Shown in pieces: positions 1-6,272 of a DNA stretch of 9,564 bases; positions within the stretch are counted from its first letter, which is position 1, and each line of letters starts with the position of its first letter. Below the pieces are notes generated by a model, which did not search any database, was not told where the DNA came from, and saw nothing but the letters and a program-made list of their open reading frames with translations. Made by a program: the position numbers and the translations under genes. Source of the DNA: a bacterium (GTDB taxonomy: Bacteria; SZUA-79; Acidulodesulfobacterales; Acidulodesulfobacteraceae); contig JAJYYR010000024.1 of NCBI GenBank assembly GCA_021800805.1, positions 1 to 9,564 of the forward strand. Reading direction: 5' to 3'.

Positions 1-369
1 GACGCTCCTGATTTTCCTACGGAATACAAGTCGTTTGATTACGAGTTTAAATATCAAGACAGAACGCTTATAAATTCTTTTTTAACCGGAATAAACGATG
101 TATCGGACATACTTATTATAAAAAACGGTTTATTAACGGACACCTCTTTTTCTAATATAATTTTGTTTGACGGAGAAAAGTGGATTACCCCGGATACTTA
201 CCTTTTAAACGGAGTGAAAAGACGCTATCTTTTAGAAAATAACGAGATAATAGAAAGAAAGGTTTCGATTGACGACCTAAATCGCTTTCAGAAAGTATCC
301 TTAATAAATGCAATGCTTGACCCTGAAGATATTACGATAGATATTTGCAACATATGCCGTCATTCCTAA
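1..369 (+). CDS. pabC: Class IV aminotransferase, aminodeoxychorismate lyase-like (5' truncated by window)
   Basis: The reading frame is open from the first base and ends at TAA 367-369, giving the last 122 residues; the start lies outside the window. The text matches the C-terminal half of short class IV PLP-dependent aminotransferases. FKYQDR near fragment residue 16 has the Lys-x3-Arg spacing of the PLP-lysine region of PabC, which makes K17 (codon 49-51) the likely Schiff-base lysine. It is followed by KNGLLTDTSFSNI, a WITP.TYLLNG.KRRYLL block and a SLINAM ending. Class IV members of this size release pyruvate from aminodeoxychorismate to give p-aminobenzoate. The immediate downstream neighbour is pabB, 46 bases away, which supports that role. 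A branched-chain or D-amino-acid aminotransferase is the alternative, less likely given the context. Confidence 0.82.
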   Translation, partial: DAPDFPTEYKSFDYEFKYQDRTLINSFLTGINDVSDILIIKNGLLTDTSFSNIILFDGEKWITPDTYLLNGVKRRYLLENNEIIERKVSIDDLNRFQKVSLINAMLDPEDITIDICNICRHS

Positions 370-415
370 AAATTAATTCACTAAAAAACGCAACTGCCCG
401 AAACCATAATGCGAT

Positions 416-1408
416 ATGATTTTAGATTCTAATTTCGTAGAAAAAATGAATTTTTATGGAAAAAATGGAATTAAGTTTCTTTTTATCGTAGATTTTGAGA
501 TGAAGTTTCCAATTATTATGGAACTATCGGAGGTGAAAGACTTTTGCGTAAAATATTTTATAGACGGCGTTAACAATTATACAGGATATGCGGATAATAT
601 ATCGGATAAGCATGAATTAAAAATTCAAAAAAATCCGGTTCAATTCGAAGTTTATAAAAAAGCTTTTAATAATGTTATTAAACATGAAAAGGCCGGTAAT
701 TCGTATCTTGTAAATTTAACCTTTAAAAGTCCTGTTGAGATTAATCTCGGTTTGCAGGAAATATTTTATAAGAGCAGGTCGAAGTATAAACTTTATTTTA
801 AGAATTCTTCCCGCGAATTTGTTTTGTTTTCCCCGGAAACTTTTATCAACATAACCGGCGGAAAAATTTTTACTTATCCTATTAAAGGAACAATAGATGC
901 CGGTATTCCGGACGCAAAAGAAATTCTTTTAAACGATAAAAAAGAAAGAGCCGAACATTTAACGGTCGTTGACCTTTTAAGAAACGATTTGAATATAGTA
1001 TGTAAAGACGTAAAAGTCAATAGGTTTTGTTTTATAGAAACCGTTAAAACTAATTTTGGAGAATTATTGCAGATGACCTCGGAGATTGAAGGCAGAATTA
1101 AACCTGAATTAAATACAAGGTTCGGAGACATTCTTTGCGGTATGCTTCCCGCAGGATCCATTTGCGGGGCACCTAAAAGAGAAACTCTGGAAATTATAAA
1201 AGAAACCGAACCGGAAAGCAGAGGTTATTATACGGGAGTTTTTGGCATATATGACGGGGAAGTTTTTAAAAGTTCCGTTATGATAAGATTTATAGAAAAA
1301 ACGGGAAAAGATTATTTTTATAGAAGCGGCGGCGGCATTACCGTATATAGCGATATTAAAAAAGAATATGATGAAATGACCGAAAAAATTTATGTTCCGA
1401 TTTATTAA
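416..1408 (+). CDS. pabB: Aminodeoxychorismate synthase component I
   Basis: A 330-residue chorismate-utilising enzyme that aminates chorismate to 4-amino-4-deoxychorismate in folate synthesis, using ammonia from a PabA glutaminase not seen here. The chorismate-binding domain carries SPETF (139-143), PIKGT (155-159), LLRNDLN, MLPAGSICGAPKRETLEII and a GGGITVYSD block near the C-terminus. Lysine 157 in PIKGT is the PabB-type nucleophile; anthranilate synthases have Ala there, so TrpE is unlikely. The protein is the short form, shorter than the about 450 residues of E. coli PabB, with most of the N-terminal domain missing, as in many PabB proteins next to a class IV aminotransferase. The first ATG after the upstream in-frame stop is at 416, but no good ribosome binding site precedes it. 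Met11 (446) is a possible alternative start. It is probably co-transcribed with the upstream lyase. Confidence 0.92.
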   Translation: MILDSNFVEKMNFYGKNGIKFLFIVDFEMKFPIIMELSEVKDFCVKYFIDGVNNYTGYADNISDKHELKIQKNPVQFEVYKKAFNNVIKHEKAGNSYLVNLTFKSPVEINLGLQEIFYKSRSKYKLYFKNSSREFVLFSPETFINITGGKIFTYPIKGTIDAGIPDAKEILLNDKKERAEHLTVVDLLRNDLNIVCKDVKVNRFCFIETVKTNFGELLQMTSEIEGRIKPELNTRFGDILCGMLPAGSICGAPKRETLEIIKETEPESRGYYTGVFGIYDGEVFKSSVMIRFIEKTGKDYFYRSGGGITVYSDIKKEYDEMTEKIYVPIY

Positions 1409-1411
1409 AAT

Positions 1412-2074
1412 TTATAAGTATTTTATGAACCATTCGGCGCTTATGCGGGAAACCTCTTCAAGCGCCCCCGGTTCTTCAAACAAATGAGTCGCCCCGGGTA
1501 TTATCTCAAGTTTCTTTTTTGCCGAAATATTTTCATATGCAGTTCTATTTAATTCGATAACCTCAAAATCCTCCCCTCCGACTATTAACAGCGTGGGCGC
1601 TTTAACCTCGTGTAAACTCTCCATAGCAAGGTCGGGACGGCCGCCCCTTGAAACTACGGCATAAATAATGTCCGGTCTTTTGGCAGCTGCCGCCAGTGCC
1701 GCCGCGGCCCCGGTGCTTGCCCCAAAATAGCCTAATTTTAAATTCTTCAAGGGCGGCTCTTTAATCAGCCAATCCGTAACGTCGATAAGCCTTTTTGCGA
1801 GAAGTTCTATATTGAAGCGGTATTCCGCCGTATAATTATCGATTTTTTCTTCTTCTGCGGTAAGAAGGTCAAAGAGGAGCGTGCCGAGATTATTTTTGTT
1901 TAAAATCCGCGCCACATAATTGTTTCTCTTGCTGAACCTGCTGCTGCCGCTACCGTGGGCAAAAATAATCAAACCTTCCGCTTTCGGCGGAATTTCGAGA
2001 TTTCCGAAAATACTTTTGCCGTTTATACGGATTAAAATCTCTTTGCTTATAGGGAGCGGTTCATTATTTTTCAT
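1412..2074 (-). CDS. Dienelactone-hydrolase-like alpha/beta hydrolase
   Basis: A 220-residue single-domain alpha/beta hydrolase without a signal peptide, so cytoplasmic. The oxyanion region HGSGSSR is at 40-46. The nucleophile elbow is G-A-S-T-G with Ser120, the acid is Asp169 in GGEDFEV, and the base is His197 in GATHLFEEPGAL, so the triad is complete. A run of alanines (123-131) follows the nucleophile, as usual for the helix after the elbow. This subfamily is annotated as dienelactone hydrolase family or phosphoribosyl-transferase-associated hydrolase; its natural substrate is generally unknown and no catabolic neighbour points to one here. The gene is convergent with pabB, with only 3 bases between the stops. 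The start at 2074 has a modest AAGAG about 6 bases upstream. Confidence 0.85.
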   Translation of the reverse strand: MKNNEPLPISKEILIRINGKSIFGNLEIPPKAEGLIIFAHGSGSSRFSKRNNYVARILNKNNLGTLLFDLLTAEEEKIDNYTAEYRFNIELLAKRLIDVTDWLIKEPPLKNLKLGYFGASTGAAAALAAAAKRPDIIYAVVSRGGRPDLAMESLHEVKAPTLLIVGGEDFEVIELNRTAYENISAKKKLEIIPGATHLFEEPGALEEVSRISAEWFIKYL

Positions 2075-2110
2075 AAAAGCTCTTAATTAAAGTATATGCC
2101 AATAAATATT

Positions 2111-2156
2111 AAAATCAATTTTGATTTTTTATATTTTTAGATTTATGATATAAATC
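2111..2156. terminator. Two AT-rich hairpins, possible terminator of the hemerythrin gene
   Basis: Two inverted repeats lie between the hydrolase and hemerythrin genes. Arms 2111-2118 and 2121-2128 (AAAATCAA / TTGATTTT) are separated by 2 bases. Arms 2140-2146 and 2150-2156 (GATTTAT / ATAAATC) have a 3-base loop. Both are next to T or A tracts. The stems contain almost no G or C, so termination would be weak. Their place just after the hemerythrin stop is the main support. Confidence 0.3.
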
Positions 2157-2163
2157 AATATTT

Positions 2164-2658
2164 TTATTTTATAGTCAACATTTTTTCCATTATGCCGTGT
2201 TTTTCGTCGCGTGATAACTGCATATCCGCCATATTGAACAATATATTTTCTTCTTTGTCGATATGTTCGGACAGAAGCCGGATGAATGAATTTCCGAGGT
2301 CGATTATTGATTTATAATCTTTTTCGGCAGAATAACTATTAATCTTTGTCTTAAATTCTCCCGAAAGCTCTCTGCTATGTTTGTGTTCGATAAGCATAAC
2401 ATGAATGGGGCCGGTTTCTATGCCGATATAATTTCCGAGAACCGGAAATAAAGCTTCTTCTTCCTTTTTAAAGTGTATTTCCAGATCTTTATCGATAAAG
2501 GCGGTAATTTCATGAAGCTGGTTTATTAAATTATTTTTAAGACCGTCAGAGGAAACCGAGCCTATTTTTTTTAAATATCCTTCGAGATTATTTAAAACAG
2601 CCCTGACCGCTTCGTGGTCGCTTTTTAAAGCCGTAATCGGGTCAATGCTCGTATCCAT
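2164..2658 (-). CDS. Hemerythrin HHE-domain protein
   Basis: A 164-residue four-helix-bundle protein of the hemerythrin-like HHE cation-binding family, expected to hold a non-haem di-iron centre and to bind oxygen, sense NO/O2 or help protect iron-sulphur centres. Likely ligands are His15, His62 with Glu66 (HxxxE), His92 in the EHKHSRE stretch, and His132 with Glu136 (HxxxE). The frame extends upstream to an ATG at 2673, but that ATG sits directly on the GGAGG at 2667-2671. That GGAGG is 8 bases from the ATG at 2658, so 2658 is the better start. There is no signal peptide or extra sensor domain, so it is a cytoplasmic single-domain form. It is divergent from the lipoyl-carrier operon. The exact role (oxygen carrier, NO response or iron-sulphur repair) cannot be told from the sequence. 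Confidence 0.9.
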   Translation of the reverse strand: MDTSIDPITALKSDHEAVRAVLNNLEGYLKKIGSVSSDGLKNNLINQLHEITAFIDKDLEIHFKKEEEALFPVLGNYIGIETGPIHVMLIEHKHSRELSGEFKTKINSYSAEKDYKSIIDLGNSFIRLLSEHIDKEENILFNMADMQLSRDEKHGIMEKMLTIK

Positions 2659-2703
2659 AACAAAAACCTCCATTTATTTTAATTGTTTAATTTTAATAAA
2701 TTA

Positions 2704-2712
2704 ATTTTATCA
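2704..2712 (-). promoter_or_regulatory. Candidate extended -10 element for the hemerythrin gene
   Basis: On the minus strand the bases read TGATAAAAT, a TGn plus TAAAAT extended -10 form. It would place the transcript start roughly 40 bases before the ATG at 2658. No convincing -35 is seen. In such AT-rich DNA the match is only suggestive. Confidence 0.35.
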
Positions 2713-2760
2713 AAATATTTAATTTATATCTTGGAAATTTTTATATAGATAAAAGCAATA

Positions 2761-2769
2761 TGCTATAAT
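2761..2769 (+). promoter_or_regulatory. Extended -10 promoter for the lipoyl-carrier/thioredoxin operon
   Basis: TGCTATAAT is a perfect TGn-TATAAT extended -10 element. Transcription would start near 2776, leaving a leader of about 60 bases before the ATG at 2837. TTGGAA at 2731 is too far away (27 bases) to be the matching -35, so the promoter would depend on the extended -10. The same form occurs ahead of the bacterioferritin and aldo/keto reductase genes. Confidence 0.5.
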
Positions 2770-2836
2770 AATAAAATACCGTATTAAAAATACTTTAATC
2801 CTAATTTAATTTATTTATTAATATAGGAGGATAAAA

Positions 2837-3286
2837 ATGGCCGAAGTTCAGGGATGCGAACTACCCGAGGATTTGTATTACGATATAGAAAAAGATACGT
2901 GGGCAAAGCCCCTTGAAAATAATATTGTTATGCTTGGAATGACGGATGTCGCTCAGACGCAGGCGGGTAAAATTTTGCACGTAACCTTTAAAAAAGTCGG
3001 AAGTATTGTTCAAAAAAGAGGCAATACGGCTACAATCGAAAGCGGAAAATGGGTAGGACCTATTCCGTCGCCGGTATCCGGAGAAATAGTCGAAGTTAAC
3101 GAGAATCTCTTAAAAGATCCTCTGCTTTTAAACGTTTCGCCATATAAAGATGCATGGGTCAGTAAAGTGAAAGCTTTAGATTTGAGCGAATTGGGCAGTT
3201 TGTTCACCGGAAAAGAAGCAGTTGAAAAATACAGGGAAAAAATAATAAAAAATCAGATTCAATGCATGAGATGTTCCAGCCAGTGA
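2837..3286 (+). CDS. Lipoyl-carrier protein, GcvH/LbpA-like, with C-terminal CxxC
   Basis: A 149-residue protein of the GcvH fold. The biotinyl/lipoyl hairpin is clear: TIESGKWVGPIPSPVSGEIV, with Lys71 the likely lipoylated residue (GcvH has ESVK at this place), followed by EVNENL. The N-terminus carries QGCELPEDLYY with Cys7, and the tail ends CMRCSSQ with Cys143 and Cys146, a CxxC that ordinary GcvH does not have. In glycine cleavage GcvH carries the aminomethyl group between GcvP, GcvT and lipoamide dehydrogenase, but none of these is in the window. Related lipoate-binding proteins (LbpA) serve the sHdr sulphur-oxidation pathway, and many anaerobes have orphan GcvH paralogues. AGGAGG at 2825-2830, 6 bases from ATG, fixes the start. 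The next gene overlaps its 3' end. The fold is sure; the pathway is open. Confidence 0.88.
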   Translation: MAEVQGCELPEDLYYDIEKDTWAKPLENNIVMLGMTDVAQTQAGKILHVTFKKVGSIVQKRGNTATIESGKWVGPIPSPVSGEIVEVNENLLKDPLLLNVSPYKDAWVSKVKALDLSELGSLFTGKEAVEKYREKIIKNQIQCMRCSSQ

Positions 3287-3546
3287 AAAATAAAAAACAC
3301 GACGTTATACTCTTAGTTTCAAAATGGTGCGAAGAGTGTATTCCTGCGGACAATGCATGGAAAAGACTCTTCGAAGAACGCAAGAATTTTAATTACAGAT
3401 CGTTAGACGTTGCCGAACCGGAAGGCAGGAGGCTATCGATAGAATTATATATAAGAAGCGTTCCGTCAACCATTATAGATGGAAAGCTTTCATTCGTCGG
3501 TATTCCTACGAAAGAAGAAGCATCGGAACTACTTGATTTATCGTAA
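3262..3546 (+). CDS. Small thioredoxin-like protein (CEEC active site)
   Basis: A 94-residue single-domain thioredoxin/glutaredoxin-fold protein. The active site is KWCEECIPA (Cys23, Cys26) after the first strand VILLVS, and the cis-proline is Pro68 in RSVPSTIIDGK. It ends with a helix starting at GIPTKEE, as in short MTH895-like thioredoxins. No signal peptide, so cytoplasmic. It should carry out dithiol-disulphide exchange. Its frame overlaps the end of the lipoyl-carrier gene, so the two are translationally coupled. The start is uncertain: ATG 3262 gives a 25-base overlap, ATG 3271 is in frame, and GTG 3283 overlaps the previous stop as GTGA. None has a strong ribosome binding site. The carrier also has thiols (lipoamide, Cys143/Cys146), so it is the obvious partner, but this is inferred from context. 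Confidence 0.85.
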   Translation: MHEMFQPVKNKKHDVILLVSKWCEECIPADNAWKRLFEERKNFNYRSLDVAEPEGRRLSIELYIRSVPSTIIDGKLSFVGIPTKEEASELLDLS

Positions 3547-3592
3547 AATATAGCAAACGATAAAAACAGTTTCTTCATTATCCCTCGGAAAA

Positions 3593-3703
3593 TTCTATCC
3601 GATTAATGAAAATTATGCCGCCCTTATTCCCGAAAATTTTACCGATGAAGAGGCTTCGCCTTTGTTATACGCCGGAGCGATCGGATATAGGGTTTTAAAT
3701 TAA
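3593..3703 (+). pseudogene. Relic of a zinc-dependent alcohol dehydrogenase
   Basis: Frame 2 reads NENYAALIPENFTDEEA and then SPLLYAGAIGYRVLN before a TAA at 3701-3703. This is the conserved middle segment of medium-chain zinc alcohol dehydrogenases (family pattern roughly IPe.fsdEEAaPLLCAGaIGYRaLr.tG). The usual Cys of PLLCAG is Tyr here. A one-base shift at the stop would restore LTGG, as expected next in the family, so a frameshift there is likely. The N-terminal zinc-binding part and the whole nucleotide-binding half are absent on both sides. The open frame runs back to a TAG at 3551 but has no start codon with a ribosome binding site. I read it as a decaying remnant, not a gene. It lies in the 383-base gap between the thioredoxin-like and sugar kinase genes. 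Confidence 0.65.
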
Positions 3704-3787
3704 CCGGCGGAATACATAATTTCATATTTAATATCCTTTCGCCGATTTTATATTGCCTTTTCGCGGCGGTTAATTATATAATTAAAA

Positions 3788-3810
3788 AAAATCATATATA
3801 TTATGATTTT
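3788..3810. repeat. AT-rich inverted repeat
   Basis: Arms AAAATCATA (3788-3796) and TATGATTTT (3802-3810) match perfectly around a 5-base loop, with A and T tracts on the two sides. Just upstream is a 16-base palindrome, TTAATTATATAATTAA (3770-3785). A weak bidirectional terminator is possible, but there is only one G-C pair in the stem. The rest of the 3704-3929 gap shows no gene. Confidence 0.35.
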
Positions 3811-3876
3811 AATAAATATGATTTTTATATGTAGATAGGTATTAAAATAAAGGATGCATAGTTGAAGAATTCGTAA

Positions 3877-3882
3877 TATAAT
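3877..3882 (+). promoter_or_regulatory. Possible -10 box for the sugar kinase gene
   Basis: TATAAT lies about 48 bases before the TTG start at 3930. There is no TG extension and no well-spaced -35, so this is weak. Confidence 0.25.
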
Positions 3883-3929
3883 AAAGATGGTATTAATATT
3901 AGACGGATATGTTCTAAAAGGAGCTGTTT

Positions 3930-4871
3930 TTGGCAAATATTGCGGTATTATCGCTCAATCCGGCATTAGACGTAACTTATAAAATTCAAAAATTGATCGA
4001 TGACGAAAAAATACATTCCTTTGAAACAAGGTTCGATCCCGGCGGAAACGGTATAAACGTTGCTAGGGCATTTAAAAGGCTAAATGTAAGGGCTGCTACA
4101 TGTTGTGTTTTAGCGGGGAAAATAGGCGCATTGATTTCCGATATTCTTAATAGCGAGTTGGACGACCCTCATTTTATATGGGAAGAAGGAGAAACAAGAA
4201 TAAATTGTGTTATTCAGCAAAGCGACCCCATTTCTCAATATGAAATCAACGGTATGGGACCCGCTATGGGTTTTTCGGTCCTGGATAAATTAGAAAAAAA
4301 CCTTTATGCTTATTCAAAAGATGGTTTTGCGGTGCTGACCGGTTCGCCGCCGTTGAATATCACTTATAATATATATAATATATTATGCGCGCGCCTGAAA
4401 AATGCAGGGATAAAATGTCTTGTCGATGCGGACGGCGCTTTATTGGCCAGTGCCGTTAAATCAAAACCTTATATAATTAAACCTAATATTCACGAGCTTG
4501 AAAGATTAGTCAAAAGAAAACTGGCGTCAAATTTTGAAATTGCTTCCGCGGCGGCAGATATTTATAATTCCGGCATCGAATATGTATTTATATCTCTGGG
4601 ACATAAAGGAGCTATGCTTGCATCTAAAGAAGGAATTTTCTATGGCTCTTCTCCCGAAGTCCCCGTAGTTTCGAGAGTCGGAGCGGGTGATTCCATGGTT
4701 GCAGGTATTTTAAGCATTATTGCAAACGGAGGCAGCTCGGAAGATGCTTTAAGACTCGGCATAGCTTGCGGGTCGGCAACAGTTCAGATGCCTGGAACGG
4801 AGCTTTTTACCATGGATTTGGTTAATAATATTATAAATGAAATAAAAATAGAAAAAATAAATGTTCAGTAA
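3930..4871 (+). CDS. PfkB-family phosphosugar kinase (1-phosphofructokinase type)
   Basis: A 313-residue ribokinase/PfkB-superfamily kinase of the hexose-phosphate branch. It has LNPALDVTY (9-17), the sugar-binding GGNGINVAR (38-46), ETRINCVI, TGSPP, KPNIHELERL and the GAGDSMVAG anion-hole/catalytic site with Asp254 as base. Family members phosphorylate fructose 1-phosphate, fructose 6-phosphate or tagatose 6-phosphate with ATP; the segment that often reads PGP is NGMGPAM here, so the substrate cannot be fixed. The start is TTG at 3930, set by AAAAGGAG at 3915-3922 with 7 bases spacing and by MANIAVLSLNPALD matching the family N-terminus. hldD follows after 77 bases. The heptose kinase HldE is also in the PfkB superfamily, but this protein has fructokinase-type motifs and no cytidylyltransferase domain, so I do not call it HldE. 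Confidence 0.88.
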   Translation: MANIAVLSLNPALDVTYKIQKLIDDEKIHSFETRFDPGGNGINVARAFKRLNVRAATCCVLAGKIGALISDILNSELDDPHFIWEEGETRINCVIQQSDPISQYEINGMGPAMGFSVLDKLEKNLYAYSKDGFAVLTGSPPLNITYNIYNILCARLKNAGIKCLVDADGALLASAVKSKPYIIKPNIHELERLVKRKLASNFEIASAAADIYNSGIEYVFISLGHKGAMLASKEGIFYGSSPEVPVVSRVGAGDSMVAGILSIIANGGSSEDALRLGIACGSATVQMPGTELFTMDLVNNIINEIKIEKINVQ

Positions 4872-4948
4872 AGAGATTTATTTGTGATAATTTATAAATT
4901 AAATTATTAACATAAAGGATTATGTATATTATAAAAGAGGATGAATAG

Positions 4949-5917
4949 ATGATAATAGTTACAGGCGGGGCAGGATTTATAGGGTCCAATATCGTCGAGG
5001 CGCTTAATAAAAGAGGCGAAACAAATATTCTTGTCGTCGATAATTTAACAAACGGCAAGAAAATGCATAATCTCTCCGATCTCGATATTTTAGACTACAT
5101 GGATAGAGACGATTTTCTGGCTAAAGTTAAATCCGGTTTAGATTTTGGGAACATATCCGCCGTATTTCATGAAGGAGCATGTTCTTCGACCACCGAATGG
5201 GACGGAAAATTTATAATGAGAAATAACTTCGAGTATTCCAAGGAGTTATTAAAATGGTGCCAAGAAACAGGAACGCAATTTATTTACGCTTCTTCGGCTT
5301 CGGTTTACGGACTCGGGGGGAAAGGGTTCGTCGAAAAAAGAGCCTGCGAACGCCCTATTAATATGTATGCCTATTCTAAGTTTCAATTTGACCAATATGT
5401 GAGAAGTATTATAAAAAAATCTAAATATCAAATTGCGGGATTCAGATATTTTAACGTTTACGGTCCGAGGGAGCAACATAAAGGCACAATGTCCAGCGTC
5501 GCATTCCATTTTAACAACCAGATAACCGCTACGGGAAAAGCAAGACTTTTCGATGGAACGGCAGGTTATGGAAACGGCGAACAGAGGCGTGATTTTATTT
5601 ATGTGGAAGACTGCGCAGATGTTAATTTGTGGTTTTTAGATAATCCGGGTAAATCAGGAATATTTAACCTTGGAACAGGAAAAGCAAGGTCATTTAACGA
5701 TGTCGCGAACGCCGTAATAAATTATCATGGAAAAGGTTCGATCGAATATATTCCTTTCCCCGAACATCTTAAAGGCGCATATCAGAGTTTTACCGAAGCA
5801 GATATTGCCGCTTTACGCGGCATAGGATACGGGAAACCTTTCCTGTCAATAGAAGAGGGGGTTAAGAAATATTTAGACTGGCTGAATAACGGGGACAAAA
5901 GCCGTTTATCATATTAA
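4949..5917 (+). CDS. hldD: ADP-L-glycero-D-manno-heptose 6-epimerase
   Basis: A 322-residue extended short-chain dehydrogenase that converts ADP-D-glycero- to ADP-L-glycero-D-manno-heptose for the lipopolysaccharide inner core, using bound NADP. The Rossmann motif [10 protein letters not shown] is at 5-14, Ser116 lies in YASSASVYG, and the catalytic YxxxK is Tyr140-Lys144. Lys178 in [16 protein letters not shown] matches the second catalytic lysine of E. coli HldD, and all three numbers coincide. [10 protein letters not shown] and [15 protein letters not shown] are further HldD hallmarks. Length is close to the usual 310 residues. AGAGGA at 4935-4940 lies 8 bases from the ATG. It is probably read with the upstream PfkB-family kinase. 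No other heptose or lipopolysaccharide gene is in view. Confidence 0.95.
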   Translation: MIIVTGGAGFIGSNIVEALNKRGETNILVVDNLTNGKKMHNLSDLDILDYMDRDDFLAKVKSGLDFGNISAVFHEGACSSTTEWDGKFIMRNNFEYSKELLKWCQETGTQFIYASSASVYGLGGKGFVEKRACERPINMYAYSKFQFDQYVRSIIKKSKYQIAGFRYFNVYGPREQHKGTMSSVAFHFNNQITATGKARLFDGTAGYGNGEQRRDFIYVEDCADVNLWFLDNPGKSGIFNLGTGKARSFNDVANAVINYHGKGSIEYIPFPEHLKGAYQSFTEADIAALRGIGYGKPFLSIEEGVKKYLDWLNNGDKSRLSY

Positions 5918-5931
5918 ATTGACGACCTATT

Positions 5932-5965
5932 TATTTTATATGTTTCATGTGAAACATATAAAATA
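5932..5965. promoter_or_regulatory. 34-bp palindrome with parS-like core
   Basis: Two perfect 16-base arms (5932-5947 and 5950-5965) flank a TG centre. The core at 5941-5956 is TGTTTCATGTGAAACA, which differs by one base (T instead of C at 5948) from the bacterial parS consensus TGTTTCACGTGAAACA bound by ParB/Spo0J. It lies in the 89-base gap after hldD and before the small membrane protein. Alternatives are a regulator's operator or an AT-rich terminator, since T tracts follow the right arm. The parS reading rests on sequence likeness alone. Confidence 0.5.
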
Positions 5966-6006
5966 TTTTTTAAATATTTATTGTTAGTACACGGAGGGCT
6001 ATTATT

Positions 6007-6258
6007 ATGTTCGGTTTCGGAATGTTCGGATTTGGAATGTTGTTTATGTTTCTATTCTGGATTGCTTCAATAGTGTTATGGATTAGTGCGCTTATCGATA
6101 TTCTTAAAAGCGATTTTAGGGGCGGATCCGATAAGATTGTATGGCTTTTAGTCGTGGTTTTTTTACCTCTTTTAGGGGCGATACTGTATTTCACTATCGG
6201 AAAAAACCAAAAAATTAATAAGCCGACAGGGGACGGCAGTCAAAATAATCCTCGATAA
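6007..6258 (+). CDS. Small two-helix membrane protein, PLDc_N family
   Basis: An 83-residue protein matching the PLDc_N family (the membrane anchor found at the N-terminus of cardiolipin synthases, also common as a stand-alone small protein). It has two hydrophobic segments, about residues 9-32 and 44-62, joined by a loop with KSDFRGGSDKIVW. That motif and the FLPLLGAILYFTIG segment are typical of the family. The tail after 64 is polar (GKNQK... to the end). No catalytic domain is present, so it is not an enzyme; stand-alone members have no established function. The first eleven residues contain a tandem FGFGM repeat. GGAGG at 5993-5997 is 9 bases from the ATG, a good ribosome binding site that favours this start over in-frame ATGs at 6022 and 6037. 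It is convergent with nfo, 14 bases away. Confidence 0.85.
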   Translation: MFGFGMFGFGMLFMFLFWIASIVLWISALIDILKSDFRGGSDKIVWLLVVVFLPLLGAILYFTIGKNQKINKPTGDGSQNNPR

Positions 6259-6272
6259 TCGGCGGCAAAAAT

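Noticed and set aside
409..432. ATG at 409 as an alternative start for pabB
   Set aside because: It is in another frame and reaches a stop after seven codons.
874..1161. 95-codon open frame antisense to pabB
   Set aside because: It overlaps the strongly conserved chorismate-binding core of pabB, has no family resemblance and is explained as a shadow of the real frame.
2659..2673. Upstream ATG at 2673 as start of the hemerythrin gene
   Set aside because: It overlaps the GGAGG that is ideally spaced for the ATG at 2658.
2837..3286. Calling the lipoyl-carrier simply glycine cleavage GcvH
   Set aside because: No glycine-cleavage partner is nearby and the extra cysteines and thioredoxin partner are atypical; the fold is kept but the pathway is left open.
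3748..3936. 62-codon minus-strand frame in the gap before the sugar kinase
   Set aside because: The peptide is low-complexity Ile/Phe/Asn from AT-rich DNA, has no ribosome binding site, and runs over the kinase start region.
3930..4871. Identification of the PfkB-family kinase as HldE
   Set aside because: Motifs are of the fructokinase type and no cytidylyltransferase domain is present; closeness to hldD alone is not enough.
5249..5509. 86-codon open frame antisense to hldD
   Set aside because: It lies wholly within the conserved catalytic half of hldD and has no recognisable protein features.
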